A DNA stretch of 64,000 nt from NCBI RefSeq assembly GCF_024399335.1, contig NZ_CP075339.1:3472001-3536000 (forward strand). The letters are read 5' to 3'. Under the pieces are notes generated by a model, which was not told the origin of the DNA, did no database searches, and saw nothing but the letters and a program-made list of their open reading frames with translations. The number at the start of each line of letters is the position of its first letter. Position 1 is the stretch's first letter. Shown one piece after another: positions 39,502 to 47,608 of the stretch. Both the position numbers and the translations under genes were made by a program. The stretch is from Leucobacter aridicollis (lineage in GTDB: Bacteria > Actinomycetota > Actinomycetes > Actinomycetales > Microbacteriaceae).

Positions 39502-39857
39502 TTCCTGCGCGGCCACACCGTACCAATGGGATCGGCCCGGCCGGGCCCACCGTGCCCACCGTACCAATGGGATCGGCGCTAGACATGCCACTCCGCCGAG
39601 GCTGGGGCATACGAACTGCAGATCCCATGTCTAAGAGCTGAGTGCTGCCAAGAACCCTGAGCCCCAACAGTCGAACCGGCCCCACCGTACCAATGGGATC
39701 GACACTAGACATGCCACTCCGCCGAGGCTGAGGCATACGAACTGCAGATCCCATGCCTAAGAGCTGAGGTCATTAAACGCCAAGGTCCCGAAGTGCCGAG
39801 GCATGCCAGGAACCCTGAGCCCGAAACCTCACGGGGCTCAGCATGTAGCGACCAGGC
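39502..39857. repeat. Repeat-rich intergenic region with 88-bp direct repeat pair
   Basis: Two 88-bp direct copies (39555-39642 and 39681-39768) differ at four positions. Each begins cccaccgtaccaatgggatc and ends aagagctgag. Inside each are inverted motifs atgggatc / gatcccat and agacatg / catgtct (the second diverged in copy two), giving cruciform or hairpin potential. A third partial match (gtaccaatgggatcgg) lies near 39521, and aaccctgagccc recurs after both copies. A frame on the minus strand across the region merely translates the repeats. No gene was recognised. Confidence 0.85.
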
Positions 39858-40364
39858 CTACTCGGCCCCGCCGGGTTGCTCGGATTGTTCGCCCTCACCG
39901 GCCTGCGCGCCAGTTTCCCCCTCCGCGATTCGCAATACCTCGTCGAGGAAGACCTGCCACCCCTCGAGCGTCGCCGCCTTCTGCTCGTGCGGGAAGTCAG
40001 GCGTTTCCTGGGTCATTTGCAGCGCAGCGCCACCGTCGGCCGAGACCACGGTAACGGTAACGAGTACCTCCGGTGCGTCCTCGCCTGGCACGTCGGTGAG
40101 TGTGAAGTCAAAGTGCATCGGTGGCTGCACCTTGACGAACCCGCCCTGCCAGTCGATCGTGTTGCCGTCGGGCAGCACCATCGTCGCACGCCACCTGCCA
40201 CCTTCGACCGCGTTGAATTCGAGCCGGTCCGCAGGCACCTCGACGTCAGTCCCGCCGAACCAGCTCGCGAACGACTCTGCCTCACTCAGCGCGGCAAACA
40301 CGGCCTCGGGGGAGGCCGAAGTTGCCCGATCGATGACGATGCCAGTCTGTGTAACGCCGGTCAT
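39858..40364 (-). CDS. SRPBCC / AHSA1-domain protein
   Basis: The 168-residue START-like small protein has an opening TGIVIDRATSASPEAVFAALSEAESFASWFGG and downstream GGRWRATMVLPDG, DWQGGFVKVQPP and DFTLTDV, as in Aha1/SRPBCC proteins. The C-terminal about 20 residues are Glu/Gly-rich. The family binds hydrophobic ligands; no specific function can be assigned. It lies downstream of the RidA gene after a 143-base gap and may or may not belong to that operon. Confidence 0.85.
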   Translation of the reverse strand: MTGVTQTGIVIDRATSASPEAVFAALSEAESFASWFGGTDVEVPADRLEFNAVEGGRWRATMVLPDGNTIDWQGGFVKVQPPMHFDFTLTDVPGEDAPEVLVTVTVVSADGGAALQMTQETPDFPHEQKAATLEGWQVFLDEVLRIAEGETGAQAGEGEQSEQPGGAE

Positions 40365-40507
40365 GATGGCCCCTCTCCGAGAAGTCAGGCTTACGCCCCT
40401 GGGTTACGACACTACTGCCGCCGCCACTTCCGCGACTACCCCTGAAGCGAAGGTCCTCTCCCTCATTCTGCGGCGCAGGCCTCTAGCGTATGGCCGCGGC
40501 CGTAGTA

Positions 40508-40888
40508 TCAGACCGCCGCGATAGCCGTGAGCTCAACGAGCATCCCCGGCCGAGCGAGCGCGGCGATACCAACGGCGCAGCGCACAGGCCGCGGTCCAGA
40601 GAAGTGCTTTGCATAGACTTCGTTGAAGCCTGCGCGATCGCGCGCGATGTCAGTGAGGTAGATCGTGAGGTGCAGCACCCGATCGAGCGAGGATCCAGCG
40701 TCGCTGAGCACTCTCGCCAGTTCAACGAGCGCGGCCTCGGACTGCTCCTCAATCGCCGTCCCAGCGAGCTCGCCCTCAGCGTTCAGCGGGATCACGGTCG
40801 CGAAGGCCTGTCCACCGTGAACTGTCACGTCACTCGAAAGGGCACCGTCGGCTTCGCTTGGGTCTGGCAACCGCACGATGTCGCTCAT
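40508..40888 (-). CDS. RidA-family enamine/imine deaminase
   Basis: The 126-residue YjgF/YER057c/UK114 protein has the C-terminal signature RPVRCAVGIAALARPGMLVELTAIA (family RxxCVxVxxLPxGxxVEIE), where Arg binds the carboxylate of 2-iminoacids. It hydrolyses reactive enamines/imines from amino-acid breakdown. Its ATG overlaps the end of the FMN oxidase gene by four bases (ATGA), so the two are co-translated; an oxidase yielding imine or oxo acids next to RidA makes chemical sense. Confidence 0.9.
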   Translation of the reverse strand: MSDIVRLPDPSEADGALSSDVTVHGGQAFATVIPLNAEGELAGTAIEEQSEAALVELARVLSDAGSSLDRVLHLTIYLTDIARDRAGFNEVYAKHFSGPRPVRCAVGIAALARPGMLVELTAIAAV

Positions 40889-42054
40889 CGCGCGCCTCCA
40901 CGCCAGGTGTTGCGACGAATCTCGGGCCCAGCGAGCGCAGGGTCGGCAACACCGCAGAAACCCATTGCCTGCTCAAACTCAGATGTGAGCTGAGCAATCA
41001 GTTTCGCGACGGCAGCCTCACCGCCGGCAGCAAGCGCATACGCGACTGAGCGACCCAGGCCAACGGCCGTGGCGCCCGCGCTCATCATCGCGAGCGCGTC
41101 GTGGCCCCGCGTCACACCGCCGTCAGCGTAGACTTCGGCGCGCCCATCGACGGCCTCGACAACTTCCTCGATGACGCTCACAGTAGACGGCTGGCGATCG
41201 AACTGGCGCCCGCCGTGATTTGAGACGAAGATCGCGTCTACGCCGAGGTCGAGGGCACGTTTTGCGTCTTCGGCGCACATGACACCCTTGAGCACGATCT
41301 TGCCCTGCCAGTTCTCACGCGTCTTCGCCAGGTCCCGCCACGAGACCGTGACGTCCTCGTTCTCCGCCATCCACGGCTTCATCTGCGACATCTTGAGCGG
41401 TCTACCGTTGATGGTGTAGTTCCCGTAGGTGACCTTGCGCCCGAACAGAATGTTCGCGACCCAAGCGGGACGGAGGGCGCAGGAGATCATGTCTGGGATC
41501 GACAGCCGGGGCGGTAGGTTGTTCAACCCGTGGTGCAGGTCGCGCTCACGCTTGTCGCCAAACACGCAGTCGCCGGGAAGCACAAGCACGTCGATGGCGT
41601 GCTTCCGCAGGTTCTCGAGGTGGCGCTCGGTGTGCTCGCGGTTCTTCCAGTAGTTCACCTGTCCCCATACCCGCCCGGGCTCTGCCGCAGCGACGACCTC
41701 GTCGAGGGTGACTCCGGACCACGCCGAGTGGATAAAGGTTCCCCCAGCCCGAGTAATCGCGCGGGCGACCCCGACATCCGCGTGGGGATGCATCATGCCG
41801 AGCATCCCCATCGGTGACACAAAGAACGGAATCTCAGATTGCCGTCCCAGCATGGAAACCGCCGTGTGCGAGCCCTCAAGTTCGGCAAGCGTGCGCTGTT
41901 TGAATTCGACGGCGCGAAGGTCGGCCGTGTTTCTTGCGACGGTGATCTCGTCAAGCACACCGCCCTCGAGAAAGTCGAACACCATCTTGGGGAGTCGGCG
42001 CTTAGCGGCGCCCTTCATGTCTTCTGCGCTGACAACGCGTGAGGAGGTGGTCAT
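40885..42054 (-). CDS. FMN-dependent alpha-hydroxy-acid oxidase-family protein
   Basis: The 389-residue TIM-barrel flavoenzyme has the catalytic His motif SNHGGRQFD (about 279-287), the FMN phosphate site YADGGVTRGHDAL and GLGRSVAYAL, and the conserved Lys in IVLKGVM. By eye two tyrosines important in glycolate oxidase seem changed: VFDFLEGG (Phe at Tyr24 position) and QVNYWKNR (Asn at Tyr129 position of QLY). Substrate is therefore uncertain; it might be an amino-acid or hydroxy-acid derivative. It sits between an amino-acid-type ABC transporter and RidA in one operon. Confidence 0.85.
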   Translation of the reverse strand: MTTSSRVVSAEDMKGAAKRRLPKMVFDFLEGGVLDEITVARNTADLRAVEFKQRTLAELEGSHTAVSMLGRQSEIPFFVSPMGMLGMMHPHADVGVARAITRAGGTFIHSAWSGVTLDEVVAAAEPGRVWGQVNYWKNREHTERHLENLRKHAIDVLVLPGDCVFGDKRERDLHHGLNNLPPRLSIPDMISCALRPAWVANILFGRKVTYGNYTINGRPLKMSQMKPWMAENEDVTVSWRDLAKTRENWQGKIVLKGVMCAEDAKRALDLGVDAIFVSNHGGRQFDRQPSTVSVIEEVVEAVDGRAEVYADGGVTRGHDALAMMSAGATAVGLGRSVAYALAAGGEAAVAKLIAQLTSEFEQAMGFCGVADPALAGPEIRRNTWRGGAR

Positions 42055-42141
42055 TGAGCTTCTTTCAGTGTGATGGTTGGGAGCGCGGGCGCGCCGAATA
42101 CACCCCAGGGCCGCGACCCGTGGGGGAAACGAGGAGCTCAG

Positions 42142-42927
42142 CTACAGGACTTTGCCGAGGAAGGCCTTCGTGCGCGGGTGTTGAGGGTTGCCAAGCACCT
42201 CGTGTGGATCGCCCGCTTCGACAACGACGCCACCGTCCATAAAGACGAGCGTGTCGGCGACTTCGCGGGCGAAGCCCATCTCGTGCGTCACTACGACCAT
42301 GGTCATCCCGCTCGCCGCGAGCTCCTTCATGACCTCAAGCACCTCACCGACTAGCTCGGGATCGAGCGCGCTCGTCGGCTCGTCAAACAGCATGAGCTTT
42401 GGCTCCATCGCGAGCGCGCGGGCAATTGCGACACGCTGTTGCTGCCCGCCAGACAGCTGCGACGGGTAAAAGTCGGCCCTGTCGGCAAGGCCGACCCGAG
42501 CGAGAAGTTCGTGCGCCCGTGCACGTGCCTGTGCTTTTGAGATCCGGGTAACGAGGACCGGCGCCTCCATGACGTTCTCGAGCGCGGTCATATGCGGAAA
42601 AAGATTGAACCTCTGAAACACCATGCCGATGCTCCGTCGTTGCTTCGCCGCTTCCCGCGGGTGCAGCTCGTAGAGCTTGCCGCCATGTTCGCGGTACCCG
42701 ACCATCTGCCCGTCGACGAGCAGCCTGCCTGCGTTCACTTTCTCGAGGTGGTTAATGCACCGGAGAAAGGTGGACTTGCCCGAGCCGGAGGGGCCAACGA
42801 GACAGAGCACCTCGCCTGGCAACACCGTCAGCGAAATATCTTTCAACACTTCGTTCGAGCCGTAGCTCTTCGAGACTCCGTCGGCGACAACCATCGGGAT
42901 CTGTTCAGTTGCGGTCGCCTGACTCAC
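42142..42927 (-). CDS. Polar amino acid ABC transporter ATP-binding protein
   Basis: The 261-residue ABC ATPase of the GlnQ/HisP class has Walker [10 protein letters not shown] (about 39-47), Q-loop [11 protein letters not shown], signature LSGGQQQR, Walker [15 protein letters not shown] and switch His [12 protein letters not shown]. The ATGA overlap with the permease gene shows coupled translation. It energises uptake by the permease and binding protein encoded upstream. Confidence 0.95.
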   Translation of the reverse strand: MSQATATEQIPMVVADGVSKSYGSNEVLKDISLTVLPGEVLCLVGPSGSGKSTFLRCINHLEKVNAGRLLVDGQMVGYREHGGKLYELHPREAAKQRRSIGMVFQRFNLFPHMTALENVMEAPVLVTRISKAQARARAHELLARVGLADRADFYPSQLSGGQQQRVAIARALAMEPKLMLFDEPTSALDPELVGEVLEVMKELAASGMTMVVVTHEMGFAREVADTLVFMDGGVVVEAGDPHEVLGNPQHPRTKAFLGKVL

Positions 42928-43889
42928 CGGTCACGCTCCTCTGCACTCATGAGGGTCACTGCCTCTGTGATCGGGCCGGGGTTTGGCGGCAGCCGCTTCG
43001 TCCGGCGAGAGTTCGGGGCGCCGTGCACGCCTCGAGCGAAGTGACGCTCGAGGAAGTGCTGGCCAACACTCAGCACCGAGACGACGACAAGGTACCAGAA
43101 GCAGGCAACAACGAGCAGCGGGATTTGCTGGAAGTTCTGGGAGTAGATCGCCTGCACCGAAGTGAGTAGCTCGGGGACAGCGATAACTGAGACGAGTGAG
43201 GTCGCCTTGAGCATGTTGATCACCTCATTGCCAGTCGGCGGAATAATGACCCGCAGGGCTTGCGGGAGCACGATTCGCCGGAGCGTCTGCTGGTTCGTCA
43301 GCCCAAGCGCGTGGGCGGCCTCTGCCTGGCCCCGGTCAACCGAAGACATTCCTGCCCGAACAATCTCAGCCATGTACGCAGCCTCCGACAATCCAAGCGC
43401 CAGGAGCGCCGCGGTGGTCTGGGTGATGAGTGCGTTCGTGTCGAACGCGAACAGCTCCGGCCCCCAGGGCACACCGATGATGATCTGCGGCACGATCGCC
43501 GCGAGAAAGTACCAGACGAGGATCTGCACAAGCAGCGGGACGCCGCGAAACAGCCAGATGAAGAACCAGCTGATCGTTGCGAGAATTGGGTTGTCGGACT
43601 GACGCATGACGGCGATCAGAATTCCGCCAACGATTCCAATTGCCATCGCCACGACGGTGAGCCAGATCGTCGTGAAGAGCCCCTCGAGCACCGTGGGCGC
43701 AAAGAGGTACTTTCCGACCGTCGGCCACTGCATCCGCTCGTTCGTGATCCATGCCTGCATGAGGAAGAACACGACAAATGCGAGGATGCCCGCGGTCACC
43801 CATCGGCCGGGGCGACGCAGCGGGATCGCCTGGATCGCGCCGCTGCCGCCGCCCACTGCTGAGGAAGAAAGAGTCGTCTGGTGGGACAT
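42924..43889 (-). CDS. Polar amino acid ABC transporter permease
   Basis: The 321-residue HisM/GlnP-type permease has about five membrane helices, an EAA-like loop ([33 protein letters not shown]) that contacts the ATPase, and an N-terminal TM extension (about 30-50). A single permease gene implies a homodimer. Its start overlaps the binding-protein stop (TAATG). Confidence 0.95.
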   Translation of the reverse strand: MSHQTTLSSSAVGGGSGAIQAIPLRRPGRWVTAGILAFVVFFLMQAWITNERMQWPTVGKYLFAPTVLEGLFTTIWLTVVAMAIGIVGGILIAVMRQSDNPILATISWFFIWLFRGVPLLVQILVWYFLAAIVPQIIIGVPWGPELFAFDTNALITQTTAALLALGLSEAAYMAEIVRAGMSSVDRGQAEAAHALGLTNQQTLRRIVLPQALRVIIPPTGNEVINMLKATSLVSVIAVPELLTSVQAIYSQNFQQIPLLVVACFWYLVVVSVLSVGQHFLERHFARGVHGAPNSRRTKRLPPNPGPITEAVTLMSAEERDR

Positions 43890-44809
43890 TACTTGCCGCC
43901 GTTGATGGTGGCCTCGGAGATCGAACCGTCCTGGAGGCCGTACTTCGCGAGGATCTCGTCGTATGTGCCGTCGTCCATGAGCTTCTGGAGCGCGCCCTGT
44001 ACTGCCTCGGCAAGCTTGTCGTCGTCCTTCGGAATGAGGATCCCGTAGGGCTTGAGGTTCATCGGCGTTCCGGTGGCGACCAGGGCTCCGTCAGACTTGT
44101 CGGCTTGGAAGGCGATGGTCGGGGTGCCACCAAGGAAGGCCTGCGTTCGGCCCGTAACGACGGACTGCAAGCACGCTACAGTATCGGGGAACTCGAGGAC
44201 ACTGATCGCTGCCTCGCCCGAGTCAACGCATGTCTGCGACTGTTCCGCGGCGATGTCGACCTGACCGGTGCCGGACTCAACCGCGATCGCCTGACCGCAG
44301 AGCGCGTCGAGCTCGGTGAACTTCTTCGCGTTCTCCGACTTCACGAGCATGGTTGTGCTCGTGTTGAAGTAGTCGACGAAGGTCACCTGTTCCTGACGCT
44401 CAGCGGTATCGAGCATCGCCTGGATCGCGATGTCGAAGCGGTCTGCCTGAATGCCGCTGATGAGGCTGTCAAACGCGACCTTCGTGAGCTCGGCCTTCAC
44501 TCCGAGCACCTCACCGATGGCGGTGATGAGCTCCGGCTCCGCACCGGTGATCGTCTTGTTATCTTCCGCCAGCATCTCCAGCGGCGGATAGTCGTCGCTC
44601 GTCGCAACACGGAGCGTTCCCGCGTCTTGAATGTCCGCGGGAAGAAGCGCGGCAAGCGCATCGTCCCGAACGATGCTCGAGGCATCCTCGGGCTTGGGCT
44701 CAGGTGAGTTGCTGCACGCGGCAAGGCCAGCAGCGAGCATCGCAGCTGCTGTAGCCGCCGCTGCGATGCGGCGGAGTGCAAGCTTCGGTGAGTGTGTCGT
44801 GAGTGTCAT
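43889..44809 (-). CDS. ABC transporter substrate-binding lipoprotein
   Basis: The 306-residue family 3 solute-binding protein has signal and lipobox LAAC (Cys32), then the typical opening TLRVATSDDYPPLEML and the binding-cleft segment GAEPELITAIGEVLG, FDSLISGIQADRFDIA and VESGTGQ. It captures a polar amino acid or related acid at the outer membrane face. ATG 44809 is chosen as the start of a proper lipoprotein signal; the longer frame from 44896 starts in the promoter region. It is first gene of the operon continuing through the permease, ATPase, FMN oxidase and RidA. Confidence 0.94.
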   Translation of the reverse strand: MTLTTHSPKLALRRIAAAATAAAMLAAGLAACSNSPEPKPEDASSIVRDDALAALLPADIQDAGTLRVATSDDYPPLEMLAEDNKTITGAEPELITAIGEVLGVKAELTKVAFDSLISGIQADRFDIAIQAMLDTAERQEQVTFVDYFNTSTTMLVKSENAKKFTELDALCGQAIAVESGTGQVDIAAEQSQTCVDSGEAAISVLEFPDTVACLQSVVTGRTQAFLGGTPTIAFQADKSDGALVATGTPMNLKPYGILIPKDDDKLAEAVQGALQKLMDDGTYDEILAKYGLQDGSISEATINGGK

Positions 44810-45054
44810 GAAGCTGGATTCCCTTCGTTGGTATTCGCCTCTGCAGATAAGTGTGAGGGAGAGATCGCGAGATTCAAAGTTAGCCAGAATGCGCATTTAT
44901 GCACACTTGAAACACATTTTCTGATGCTCATCCCAACGCGCCTCTAGACACCAGCTGCTCCTGCCAGGCAAACCTTCCTATACGACTCTCCGGGGGAGTC
45001 GGGGCGAGATATTCGCCATTGTGATGCTCTACGTGCGATAGCTAAGCTGAGGCG
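44810..45054. promoter_or_regulatory. Divergent LysR / transporter operon control region
   Basis: This 245-base region separates the divergent starts. It contains an imperfect inverted repeat TGCGCA-ttta-TGCACA (44890-44905), a candidate LysR box, and CGACTC-N7-GAGTCG (44983-45001). No gene is visible. Confidence 0.5.
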
Positions 45055-45993
45055 ATGCTCACCCCAACGCAGCTCAAGGCAATTCGAGAAGTCGTGAACA
45101 CCGGCTCACTGCGGGCCGCCGCGGCTCGGCTCGGCTACAGCCCCTCCGCAGTGTCGCAGCAGATCTCGTCAATCGAACGGCTCTGGGATGTACCCCTCCT
45201 TGAACGCACGGCGCGAAGCATCCGACCAACGGCAGCGGGCGCCCAACTCGCGAGGCAGGCGACGCGCATTCTCGCCGACCTCGACGCCGTCGAGGACGAG
45301 ATGCGCTCATACGCTTCCGCCGATCTCGGGCGCCTGCACGTTGGTAGCTTCTGGTCGGCCGGCTTCCGACTCGTACCAGCCGTGCTGCTTGAGCTCCTGC
45401 AGGGCCGACCCGACGTCGACATTAGATACGAAGAGGGTGACTGGCAGACCACACTGCCCGCTGTGGAAGAGGGAGAGTTGGACCTCGCCGTCGTCGCGCA
45501 GTACGGCACGGTGCCGCGCACCTACTCGCCAGACCTCTCTGCTGAACTGATCATGGAAGAGCCCCTGTTTGTTCTGCTGCCCGATGGCCACCGGCTCGCC
45601 CGCCGAAACGAGATCAGGGTAAGTGACCTCGCCGACGAGCGGTGGATCTGCGCCGGTGAAGACACAGATGCGGCTGGCTCATTGCACCACATCTGCGCCG
45701 CCGCGGGTTTCCGCCCCGAGATCATCTTCCGCACCGACGACTACAACCTTCCGATTGAGCTCGTTCGCAATGGCCTCGGAGTAGCCATCGTGCCTCAGCT
45801 CGCAACGGTTGATTCAATGCAGGTGCGGCGTATCCAGCTCGCGAATCCCGCGTACGTCCGCAAGGTCTACGCGGTGCACCGCGCGGTCGACAGCAACCCC
45901 CTGATCGATTCGGCGGTCACGGCACTTCGACACGCCGCCGCTGACATCGAGCAGCGGCTCGAGACAGAGCCGGTCACTGCGTTCGCAATGTGA
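45055..45993 (+). CDS. LysR-family regulator of transporter/oxidase operon
   Basis: The 312-residue protein has an N-terminal winged helix-turn-helix (about 4-62; LKAIREVVNTGSLRAAAARLGYSPSAVSQQISSIE) and a LysR effector domain (GRLHVGSFWSAGFRLVPAVL, LDLAVVAQYG, DDYNLPIELVRNGLGVAIVP). Divergent position suggests it activates the ABC transporter-oxidase-RidA operon in response to the transported compound. Its end overlaps the convergent decarboxylase gene by 20 bases. Confidence 0.93.
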   Translation: MLTPTQLKAIREVVNTGSLRAAAARLGYSPSAVSQQISSIERLWDVPLLERTARSIRPTAAGAQLARQATRILADLDAVEDEMRSYASADLGRLHVGSFWSAGFRLVPAVLLELLQGRPDVDIRYEEGDWQTTLPAVEEGELDLAVVAQYGTVPRTYSPDLSAELIMEEPLFVLLPDGHRLARRNEIRVSDLADERWICAGEDTDAAGSLHHICAAAGFRPEIIFRTDDYNLPIELVRNGLGVAIVPQLATVDSMQVRRIQLANPAYVRKVYAVHRAVDSNPLIDSAVTALRHAAADIEQRLETEPVTAFAM

Positions 45994-47581
45994 CCCCCGG
46001 CGAACCTGGCTCCAAGACGACTCGCACTGCGTCGACGTTTGAGTCAACCGCGCCCCGCACATACCCGATTGGCGACGCCGCCACGGCCCGCAGAAACTCG
46101 AGCGCCTCTCGCGTAATGCGCTCGCCTGGCACAATGTTCGGAACGCCGGGCGGGTACGCAGCGAGCGCGTCCGCGGACACGCGACCAACCGCCGCCGACC
46201 AGTCCACGACCTCGGTGCCCGCGAAGTAGGCGGCGCGGGGCGTCATCACCCGCGTGCCCGGGGCTGGGAGCGCGGGCACCGCCGGCGGTACGCCGTCTGG
46301 GGTCGCCGCGTCCCGTCCCTCGCCGGCTTCCGCAACCGCACGGTCGAGCACGGCGACCATCGCCCGGAAGAGCCTGTCGACGTCGAGTTCCTTGCCTGGG
46401 CCGAAGAATGCGACGACGGCTGCCGATGTCGCGATCTCAAGCAGAATCCCGTGGTCGCGTGCGAGGGCTGCTCGCATCTCGTAGCCCGAGACCCCACTGC
46501 GCGACAGCCCAATTGAGACGCGCAGCGGGTCAGCACGCAGCACGCTCGGGTACTCGCCGAACTCGTCGCTCACAAGGGTGAAGCGTTCGTCAGCGCGAAG
46601 GAGCGAGCGGAGCCGCTCCGCGAGCGCGACACTCTCGCCGATGCGCCGTGTCTCGCGCACGAGGCTCCGTCTCGCGATGTCGAGGGATCCGAGCAGCAGC
46701 GAGCTCGCGCTCGTCGTCTGCGTGAGGGTGAAGGCCCGCTCAAGTGCGGGCTCGAGCGCGTCGGCGAACTGCCCATCTGCGAGCAGTAGCATCGCAGACT
46801 GGCCGAGGCTGCCGCCCATTTTGTGGGTGCTCGTCACCGCGATGTCTGCTCCGAGCGTCGTTGGAAAGTCGGGGAGTTCGGGGTGGAAGCCGAAGTGGGC
46901 GCCCCATGCTGCGTCGACGATGAGCGGCACCCCGTTGGCGTGCGCGACGGCAGCGAGTCCGGCGATGTCCGAGACCGCGCCAAAATAGCTCGGTGAGATC
47001 ACGTACGCGGCTTGGGGCCGGTCTCCCCGTTCGGCGGCTCGGCCGAACGCCTCTTCGAGCAGAGCGGGGGTGAGACCGTGGTTGATGCCGTGCGTGGCAT
47101 CAAACTCTGGAAATACCCATTCGGGCGCGAGGCCGGTGACGACGAGTCCGTCGAGAAAGCTCGAGTGGGCGCTGCGCTGCGCGACGACGACGTCTGGGCC
47201 ACGCTCTATCGACGGCGCGGGCGCGTCAGCGCTGCCCCCGGCGCCGGCTGCACCGACTCCGATGACAGCCATCCGGTTGCCCTGCGACGACCCGTTGGCG
47301 AGAAACCATGCCCGCCGCGCACCCCAGGCGTCGGCCGCGAGGTCGAGCGCTTGAGCGAGCGGACTATTCTCGCCCGAGTCGATGCCGTCGACGAGCTGCG
47401 GAATGTCGTGCCGAAGCGCCAACTCACCGGCGAACTCGGCGAGGTCGCCCGACATCCCAGCGGCTGTTGCCGCGTGGCCGGGCACCATGAACATCAGCGG
47501 ATCCTGATCAGCATGACGCTGCAGCGCCTCCGCGTATGGCGCGCGATCGTGGTCGCGCCGTGGATCCTGCGCCTGCTTCAT
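45974..47581 (-). CDS. Orn/Lys/Arg decarboxylase-family PLP enzyme
   Basis: The 535-residue fold-type I PLP enzyme has STHKMGGSLGQSAML (about 250-264; Schiff-base Lys in the HK pair), the cofactor Asp region VPLIVDAAWGAHFGF, and an N-terminal MFMVPGHAATAAGMS block. It resembles the short actinobacterial/bacillus type (SpeA/Cad/YaaO-like) of amino-acid decarboxylase. Substrate (arginine, lysine or ornithine) cannot be set from sequence. It makes a polyamine or its precursor. Confidence 0.9.
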   Translation of the reverse strand: MKQAQDPRRDHDRAPYAEALQRHADQDPLMFMVPGHAATAAGMSGDLAEFAGELALRHDIPQLVDGIDSGENSPLAQALDLAADAWGARRAWFLANGSSQGNRMAVIGVGAAGAGGSADAPAPSIERGPDVVVAQRSAHSSFLDGLVVTGLAPEWVFPEFDATHGINHGLTPALLEEAFGRAAERGDRPQAAYVISPSYFGAVSDIAGLAAVAHANGVPLIVDAAWGAHFGFHPELPDFPTTLGADIAVTSTHKMGGSLGQSAMLLLADGQFADALEPALERAFTLTQTTSASSLLLGSLDIARRSLVRETRRIGESVALAERLRSLLRADERFTLVSDEFGEYPSVLRADPLRVSIGLSRSGVSGYEMRAALARDHGILLEIATSAAVVAFFGPGKELDVDRLFRAMVAVLDRAVAEAGEGRDAATPDGVPPAVPALPAPGTRVMTPRAAYFAGTEVVDWSAAVGRVSADALAAYPPGVPNIVPGERITREALEFLRAVAASPIGYVRGAVDSNVDAVRVVLEPGSPGVTLRTQ

Positions 47582-47608
47582 TGCTTGCCCTACCCCGTTC
47601 GGTTATGG

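Noticed and set aside
39350..39754. 134-codon minus frame in the repeat region
   Set aside because: It merely translates the 88-bp repeats (MGSAVRMPQPRRSGMSS twice) and overlaps dcd.
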